Translations under genes and position numbers: made by a program
The notes under the pieces: model-generated
Told to the model about the DNA's origin: nothing
Seen by the model: only the letters and a program-made list of their open reading frames with translations
The model's database searches: none
Part shown: one piece after another, positions 56,852-64,000 of the stretch
Numbering within the stretch: the stretch's first letter is position 1
Layout of the letters: each line of letters opens with the position of its first letter
Source of the DNA: Thalassia testudinum
Lineage: Eukaryota; Streptophyta; Magnoliopsida; Alismatales; Hydrocharitaceae
Reading direction: 5' to 3'
Assembly: GCA_037157565.1 (NCBI GenBank)
Contig: JAZHRO010000063.1
Coordinates: 9,034,001-9,098,000 of the forward strand
DNA length: 64,000 nt

Positions 56852-59800
56852 TGATGAGAGGCTCATCATGGCTTCTAATTACCCCTAATTAACTAGTTTC
56901 CCTAGTTAATTAACTAGAAATATGCATATATAAGGGTTAATTATGTAATAAGCGACAAATCATTAAAGGACCTTAAAATAAGTTTAAAATGCTAAATTAT
57001 AAGTCAATTAATATTATTAATAATTTAATTAATAAATGGGCTCGAAATATCACTAATTAGCTACCTAATTAATATCTTATTTAACTTAACTGTAACTTAA
57101 GACAAGTCTTTAATAACTTAAGTAAGTTAATAAGTAAATAAATATAAATAAATGTGTCAAAAATGTGAATACATGGCTTTAATATAATATTTAGCTAATT
57201 TATAATTATATATAAAAAGTTGGAAAAGAATTAAATTAAAATTAACTTAAATGGCCTCTGTTTACATTTTAGTCCCTAGAATTCATTGCATTTGAGTCCT
57301 TTCCTTTTACTTAGGTCCTCAACTTTTATTGCATATCGGTCCCTGTGAGCATCGTCTTCTTCCTCTTCTTTTCTTCTTCCTCACATTGAACGACTGACGA
57401 GCGGCTATGAAGACACCACTTGATCACCTCACATCTAGCGTCATTCCTTTCTCGCCAAGCTCCTAGAGTTGTGCTCACCCTTTTCATTCCATCCTACGGT
57501 CTGGATGATCTTGAAATCCTAATTATGGCTCGAGGTTAGGCTCACTAGTGTTGGAGACGACGCCGATGGTTACCTTGAACCTAGACCTTCTAGCATCTAG
57601 ATATAGCCCCCTTCACAGCCACCGAACCCTATAAATAGGCCTGAACCCCTACGATTTGAATGTGGTTAGCTCCCTACCCTCTTCCCCAATCGCAGCTAAC
57701 TGATAGCCTATTCTCTCCAACTCCAACGACCTACCTCCACTTCCATACACTTCTTCCGATTGCTTCCACCATCCGCCAAGCTCTGTCGTCTTCCATCGCG
57801 TCTCTGGACAAAGCGACGATCCAGACTCTGATTCTACTCCACAAACACACCCACCAGACTTCTTCCTTCTTCCCTCTAATTTCTTCCTCCATTACGATCT
57901 TCAACAGAGTTCTCTCTGTCCCCTTCATCCAGGTAGCAGTAGGCTTAGGTGTAGGTAAGTTTAGCATAGTTTTACTTCAGTAGATTAGATAGCTTAGCTA
58001 GGTTTTTGTACTCACTTCATTTGCCATCTTCTCTAGCTCCAGCAAGCTCTTTGAGCTTGTCCGGAGCATCCTTTTGCTATTTTTACACATCAATCACCTT
58101 CTTTATCTTATCATAAATTCATGGCATTTCTTTTTCCTCACTTTTAGCAGCTGAATCACTTAGATCACTTCCACATTCACCGGCGACCTCTACTGTCCAT
58201 GGCAGAGGTCACTGAGCTTATAACACACTCACTAAGGCCCTTCATCACCTCTCCGGAATCTAAGGGCCCTGATCCTATACCTAATCAGTTTAATTAACTC
58301 GTAGTAAGTGAACACCTAATTTCGTTCCAACTTTCGACCTCTCTATCAATGGAGAGCCCAAAAGAGTTACTTCACCAAATTAACCCACCCCCCCCCACAG
58401 AGCATCACTAGGCTCTTATTAGCCTTAACTCTCACTCAATTGAGTGAGAGGGACATCTCTGAGTTCACGAGAACTTAGATTATATTCTAACTGAATTCAA
58501 AGCATATCTTCTAAATTGATTGCTAATTGCTTTAATCATTGTATTCTTGAGGTTCCTTGTGACTTTAGGAATCTTTTAATACTTTTCCAGATCAGTTTTA
58601 TGGAGTTTTGAACTCTAGGTGATCATTCTTGAACTCACCAGAGCTCCGACAAGCTCCGGTGAGTCATTTTTGAACTTCAGCCCTAGATAAGTGTCGAGAA
58701 GCTCCAGAATGAATCTATAAGGCTTAAGGATCATGTCTCAGTGTTTCCTTTGTTGTTTTATCATCTGGAGCTCAATATCAATTTGTGTCTTCTCCAACTT
58801 CGGTGGAATTGGAGAGATTACTATAAGAGATTTCAAACATCAAATCTAGGTTCAAAAGCAAGAGTAAGACTTGTTTAACTCATCCTTGACCTTTTATTGA
58901 TCTAAAAACCTCTAGGATTTTCCACCAAACAAACCTTCATTTCTTCTCAGGCGACGATGCCTGAGAGTATCTCTAGAGTCGTCCAAACCTGATTTTAAGC
59001 TATGCATCACATTGCTGAGGATAACTTGAGTCGATACAGGTGCTTAATTTGATCTGGGAGGTTGAAAACAAGAAAGTCAACTCTGAAGGGTCCTAAGTCA
59101 AACCTAAGCTGCAATTAGGGTTTGAATGGTTGAAGCTCTGAATTAAAGGGATGATTGAGTTTCTGAACCTATTTAGAGATCAATTAGGGTGAATTTAATG
59201 AGTTTTACTAATATTTAGATGAGATTTGATCTTCTGTGTAGTTTGGGTTCAAATTGGAACCCAACAATGTTTGCAGTGTTTTTGATGAGATTTGATCGCA
59301 ATTCTCACCTAGATCTGTTTCAAACAACCTTCTAAATATGTTCAGTTCCCTTTTTGAGTTTGTTTTCTATCTGTCAAGCTATTCAAAATTCGAATCCGAG
59401 CTCTGAAGCTCTTGTGTGAAGCTCAGAAGCTTTATCTTCTTGAAGCTATATTGGACCTCCTATCTTCTCCATTAGGTGCAGAATTAACCTCTGAGGTCAA
59501 CTAGACCCTCAGTAGAGAGGTATAAGCCTTCCTACAGGTCATACGACCTGAGTGCTCCTCACTGCAGCCATGAATGGTTGTGCTGCAGTGATTCCTTCAT
59601 CCTTCGAATCGAAGGGCTTAACCTTACTTGAACACCAAATTGGTGTTCCAATCATGTAGAGTAGATCAAGGGATTTCGATCAAACCTTTGCTCGATCGAA
59701 ACCATCAACAGAGTCGGCCGAAATCAAGTCTTGAAGATCTGCTTGGAGCTGGGAAAGTTAGTCCCACCTTGGAAGTTCTCGAGCACTAGCATAGGTATAA

Positions 59801-60493
59801 TACCAAAAAGTAAAGAGGATGCTTCGGTCATCAGTGCTGGGCGTGAAATGAAACGAGTAATGGTGCGGATGCGAGTGCGTGCATTGCACGTGCCGACGCA
59901 TGGGTGTGTGTGCATGCACCCGTGGGTGTGAGTGTGGGCTTGGGAGGCCGGATACTTTGCATAGCTTGAATCGGCTTAAATCCACCAATTAAGAACTAGG
60001 CTCGAGCTCAAGTAGGGTCTGGTCCCACCCAATTGGGCGCTGTGTATCCCCAAATGAGCTTGGGCTACCCATTAATAAATAATTTTTATAATTGAATATT
60101 AAATGGGTTAAATGTTGGTGTGAATTTGGCTGAAGTGTGGAATCGAAGACACAATAAGAGATGATAAAGAAAGGAAGAGAGTTAAGGAAGGATAAAGACT
60201 TAAGTAACTTTAAAAGAAGAGCTTAAGAGAGAAAGAAAGAGCACCGCAAAATAAGAAAAGAGGGAATGATAGAGAGAACAATGACAGAGAAGAAAGGAGA
60301 TAACAAAGAAAAGAAAAGAAAAGGCTGAAAGAGAAATCTGACATCTTCACTTCTACTTTTAAGACGTATGATTTGCCTTAATATTGCATTTTAATGTTCT
60401 TTTATTGTATTTTGAGCTCTCAATGTTGTAAAAGGCAAATATATTTCTTGTATATCATTTTCTTGGCTTAGCCTTTTGTAATTAGATCTAATT
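56852..60493 (+). repeat. Element D 3' LTR, cut by the LINE
   Basis: Aligns with 12043 to about 15104 of the 5' LTR. The last part (about 380 bp) is missing from the window because the LINE begins at 60494. It contains an extra segment, 59729 to about 60312, not present in the 5' LTR. TATA box at 57629-57637. Confidence 0.88.
59729..60312. other. Extra segment in element D 3' LTR
   Basis: About 590 bp present here and absent at 14918 of the 5' LTR. It has a purine-rich right end (60150-60312). No terminal repeats or target duplication are clear, so it could be an insertion here or a deletion in the other LTR. The short frames in it have no support. Confidence 0.65.
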
Positions 60494-60516
60494 GTGAATT
60501 TCTGGCTCTCGGAATT

Positions 60517-62271
60517 TTGAATTTCCCTTTGAGCGGGAAGAGCCGTTGTCGGATGTCCGGCTGCCTGAGGGGGCCCGGTGCTGGTGCCGGTGACTCTGAT
60601 GGATGGGTGGTATGGCATCCGCGATCTTGGCACAGGAAGGCGCATGGTGTACGTGTCCCTACGAGTGTTAGGAACATGGGCAGAAGGGATTTTCGAGATG
60701 GTTGGGGCAGAGGTCTAAGGGAGGTGACCTACTATCGATGTCGCCTTCGAGGGCACCTAGCGGCAACCTGCCGGCGTCCACTGCTATGTCTGGCGTGTGG
60801 AGGTTTTGGTCACAAACGGGACGCCTGCCTGGAGGCATGTGATGGTTCTAGGAGCAGGGACTGCAATACACCTTTGTGGCCTCGGGGTAAGTTGCAGATG
60901 CCCCTCCCCCCTCCCACCGAAACGCTCGAGGGTTGTGCTTTGGATGTCGAGGTTCCCTTGACTGAGGATGTCAAAGTAGCGGAACTGGCTCTACGTAGTG
61001 CTTTGATTGGAGAAGTTATGATGGGCACCATATCGATGGACAGAATTCGACCACTGGTGAGATCTCTCTCTTTATCAATTGATGATTGGAAGATTGTGAT
61101 TATTTCGTCATCGCGATTTGTGCTGTTTGATGTGGGTGCGGGAGATGTTGAAAGATACTGCTTTCAGACTAGTTTTTTGGTTGGGCTATCAGTGATTTGG
61201 CGGCTGGTATCCCCTTTTGATGGATCTTTTCCTGAACGTCCCCCTCAAAGGACAGCCACCAGGTCTGGTGTTCTTGAGATCAAAGATCTGCCTCAGCATC
61301 TGATATCTAGGAAGGTGGTGGAAAACATGATAGCTGGGTTTGCATCTATGGCCGTGGATGTTGCTGTTGGGCTGACTGAAGGAGATGCCAGTGTTCTGAA
61401 TGTGAGGGTAAAGGTCTTCAGGGCTGGTGCCATTCCTGATAAGCTGATCCTCAGATGTGGGGGCAGTTCTTGGATGCTCCTTATGAATTTTATTGTGGCA
61501 GATCAAGAGGTCATCCCTAGACATCGTCCCCCCTCTTTTGCTGTGGTGTTGAAATCTAAAACTCCTCCCTTGCATCCAAATTGTGCTATTCAGGATATGA
61601 TGGCAGAATGTTCTAAGGGTAGGGAATTGGTGGATGAGGTAGGGAACGTGGGGGATGTAGAGACGAGGACTGAAGCTCTGGCAGGTGTGGCTGAAGTATC
61701 TCTGATCCAAGACCTCCCCTCTTGTGTTGAGGTGTTGAAGTCCAAAGCCCCTTCCTTGCAAACACACGGTGACTGTCAGGAGGTGGTGGCAGAATGCTCG
61801 AGAGAGAGGGAACTGGTAGATGAGGTGGGGAGCCTAGGAATTATGGAGATGAGGTCTGAAGTTTAGGACATTGTAGATGATGTACCCCTGGTCCAAGAGG
61901 CAGCTGCAGTGATGGATGCTAATGGAAAGGAAATGAGTTTATCAAATGAAGTTGTGAGTGAGGATCTGAAAACCCATCTGGGTGAGCCTGATGAAGGGAT
62001 GATTATGAATGTGATTAATGAGCATGCTGTCTCGGATATGGTGGACCCCTCTGTGAATCCTGTGAACTTGCAGACTTGCTCTCCTGTGGCTGAAGTCGTG
62101 CATTCGAAGTCAAAGACGCCTCCTACTGCTAGGAGTTGGAAACCTCCCTATAAGCTGAGGTTAAGAAGGCACACTCCCACACAAAAGATTGATGAATCAG
62201 TCGTTGCAGCTGTGATGAAGGTTATCAGGACTTCTGTAGCTGTGAAGGGGACATACTTGATTTCCAAATGA
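60517..62271 (+). pseudogene. LINE ORF1 (nucleic-acid-binding protein), one stop
   Basis: The frame from ATG 60517 to 62271 is 584 codons with a single stop at 61864-61866. Near residues 73-106 are two CCHC knuckles: the second (CLACGGFGHKRDAC) is perfect, while the first reads Y-Y-R-C...C with Tyr for its first Cys. A region around residues 150-230 may be the RNA-binding fold. Residues about 342-400 and 403-460 are a diverged tandem repeat (VLKSKTPPLH, ECSKGRELVDEVGN / VLKSKAPSLQ, ECSRERELVDEVGS). ORF1 protein would coat LINE RNA. The stop codon would truncate this copy. Confidence 0.82.
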
Positions 62272-64000
62272 AGATCTTTTGTTGGAATGTGCATGTGCTG
62301 CGCGATAGAAGCAGGAGGGGTTCGCTAATTAGATATCTATGTGAATGGGAAATCGACTGTGCCATCCTTCAGGAGACACACATTGACTGTGCTTTTGATA
62401 AGGCATGGGAAGAGATGAGGGCAGGATCTGCAAATGACCTTGTGGTGGTCAATTCCATTAGCAGATCTGGGGGAATTGCCATTTGGTGGAGGAAGTAGAT
62501 GTTGTGCTTACAGGAGGTTTCCATGGCTAGGCACCTTCTGACCTGTAGATTTACAAGAGGCCAGGGGGATAGTGTCTTCTATGTGACTGGTGTATATGGG
62601 CCAAACGATCCTAATAGGAGGCAGGAATTGTGGGAGGACTGGAATCTGGCTGCAGAATTTGTAGGTGGAGGGGCTTGGTTTTGGCTTGTTGGAGGTGACT
62701 TTAATTGTACTTTAGTGGGGAGTGACAGACCTAATGGGGTGGTCGACAGCTCCTCCACAGGATTTCAGTTGGTGGTCCAGGCCTTGGGGATGTGCGAATT
62801 TCCATCATCAGGGGCTGAATTCACTTGGAGGAATGGCAATGGGCTCATGTCCAAGATTGACAAATTTTTTGGGAATGCTGAGCTGTTGGATCTCTTCCAG
62901 ATGTCATTTGTGTGTGGTCTTGAACGTCCATTTTCTGACCATACACCTTTGGTGTGGGACAATGGTGAGCAGGTGGTGGCTGGTTCCTATTTTAAATTTA
63001 GGAGATCTTGGCTGAGGGAAACGGGGTTCAGAGACATGCTTGCCAGCTGGTGGAGGTCACAGCAGGGTGAGGGCACAGCCACCTCCAGACTGGCTTCTAA
63101 GCTTATGGCTCTAAAAGGCATGCTGAAGGAGTATGGAGATATTGTCTCAGTTCTTAGACATCAGAAGCGTCATGAGGCCTTGCTAAAAATTCAGGAATTG
63201 GATACCAAGGAAGCTGTGGACCATCTATCTGAACTTGATCTTGCTGATAGAAGAAGATGGCAGGGGGTGGTAATTGAAGAAGACCTGAAATTGGAGATGG
63301 ATTGGAGGGAGCGATCTTGACAGCTATGGCTAAGTGAGGGGGATGCAAACACCAAATTTTTTCATTTGGCTGCTAGCTCTAGTAGGAGAACAAATCTGAT
63401 CTCATCAATGTTTGTAGAGGGGCAGAGAATTACCTCCTTATCTGATATCAGAGCTGAGGCCGTCAGGTACTTCAAGGAATCTTCAAGAGCTGCAGGTAGG
63501 GGCAACTAGAGAATGGCAGCATTTGATTTGCCCAGGATTAATGAGTCTCAAGGGGCCAGCCTGATTGAATCTATTTCTGAGGTTGAAGTATTGAAGGCTA
63601 TTAATGATCTCAATTGTGAAGGATCGCCTGGTCCTGATGGAATCCAGATTTTTTTTTACAAAGAACTATGGGACATTGTGGGCTCAGAGGTTATGGGGGT
63701 AATTAGAGAATTCCAAAGTGGAAATTTTGGCTTTGAAAGAATTAATAGATCTTATCTGTTTCTTTTGCCTAAAACTCTGGGTGCTAAATATTTCCAGGAA
63801 TTTAGACCCATTACTCTTTCTAACTCCTTGTATCTGGTGATTGGAAAGGTCCTGGCTAATAGATTGAGGTTTGTATTGCAAGACTTGATCCATCTGCTCA
63901 GTCTGCTTTCCTCCCGGGTAGATCCTTACAAGAATCTTTTATCTTGGCCCAAGAGATGGTTTGTGGCTGGCATAAGAGAAGATGCAAGGCCTTCATGTGG
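62268..64000 (+). pseudogene. LINE ORF2 endonuclease and reverse transcriptase, partial
   Basis: The ATG at 62268 overlaps the ORF1 stop (ATGA). Endonuclease blocks are FCWNVHVL, ILQETH, YGPN (about 62598), GGDFN (about 62694) and FSDHTPL (about 62934), so the main catalytic residues are present. Stops are at 62496-62498, 63318-63320 and about 63508. The RT opens with SPGPDGI (about 63626) and LLPKT...FRPITLSN. A frame change near 63885 is needed to reach SAFLPGRSLQESFILAQE. The catalytic FADD region lies beyond the window. Confidence 0.85.

Larger units (their letters stand above)
12043..60493 (+). mobile_element. Element D: Athila-like Ty3/gypsy retrotransposon hosting E and G
   Basis: The 5' LTR is 12043-15482. 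gag is 16681-18706, protease to integrase is 42908-46210 plus 53951-54437, the 3' UTR is 54438-56851, and the 3' LTR starts at 56852 and is cut by the LINE at 60493. Without E (18707-42907) and G (46211-53945) it is about 16.5 kb. It inserted into B after atcac (12038-12042); the matching right duplication would lie beyond the LINE. The tRNA-Asp-type primer site and gene order match Athila. Confidence 0.88.
60494..64000 (+). mobile_element. Element H: L1-type LINE, 5' part
   Basis: Starts abruptly within the element D LTR (after agatctaatt) and runs off the right edge in the RT domain. ORF1 has zinc knuckles; ORF2 has an APE-type endonuclease followed by RT. No LTR. The 3' end, poly(A) tail and target duplication are outside the window. 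Confidence 0.88.

Noticed and set aside
57660..57983. 107-codon ORF in the 3' LTR of D as a gene
   Set aside because: It sits just after the TATA box in the LTR leader; the other LTR has the frame disrupted.
1..64000. Host genes, tRNA or rRNA genes
   Set aside because: Every stretch longer than 300 bases is accounted for by an element; no exon-like conserved protein outside retroelements was found.

Overview
This window is plant repetitive DNA, probably from an angiosperm with a large genome. All 64 kb can be assigned to LTR retrotransposons and one LINE nested inside each other. I find no host gene, tRNA or rRNA. The plant assignment rests on Athila-type Ty3/gypsy elements (protease with a DLGAS core, tRNA-Asp-type primer sites, long 3' UTRs), a Ty3/gypsy chromovirus with an initiator-Met-type primer site, and a plant L1-type LINE. 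I cannot name the species.

Layout, using letters for elements. A (1-7157, +) is the 3' two thirds of a decayed Athila-like element with its 3' LTR. B (7158-12042, +) is an old element with gag, protease and an acidic ORF but no visible reverse transcriptase; solo LTR C (9636-10990, TSD ccttg) splits its protease. D (12043-60493, +) is an Athila-like element inserted in B, and its 3' LTR is cut by the LINE. E (18707-42907, +, TSD gtaga) is a chromovirus inside D between gag and protease. F (25245-38772, minus strand, TSD gtacc) is a nearly complete Athila-like element inside the integrase of E. G (46211-53945, +, TSD tagga) is a non-autonomous element inside the integrase of D. H (60494-64000, +) is the 5' part of an L1-type LINE that runs off the window. 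The deepest nesting is B > D > E > F.

In A, D, E and F the usual order gag-protease-RT-RNase H-integrase is still readable, but every coding region has stops or frameshifts, so none looks autonomous now. F is the best preserved, with its integrase zinc finger and catalytic residues intact.

The most unusual part is G. It has two LTRs, a primer site and a polypurine tract, and its LTRs and 3' UTR are related to those of A, but gag-pol is replaced by one uninterrupted 593-codon ORF of unknown function. Near its C-terminus is a motif of the form G-x-G-L-H-H-x-L-V-x-I-x-G. The same motif, written with different synonymous codons, ends the acidic ORF of element B. This suggests a shared protein module carried by RT-less elements. 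The Athila-like elements also share non-coding signals: a palindrome beside the 3' polypurine tract, a second G-run just after pol, and a conserved block in the 3' UTR.
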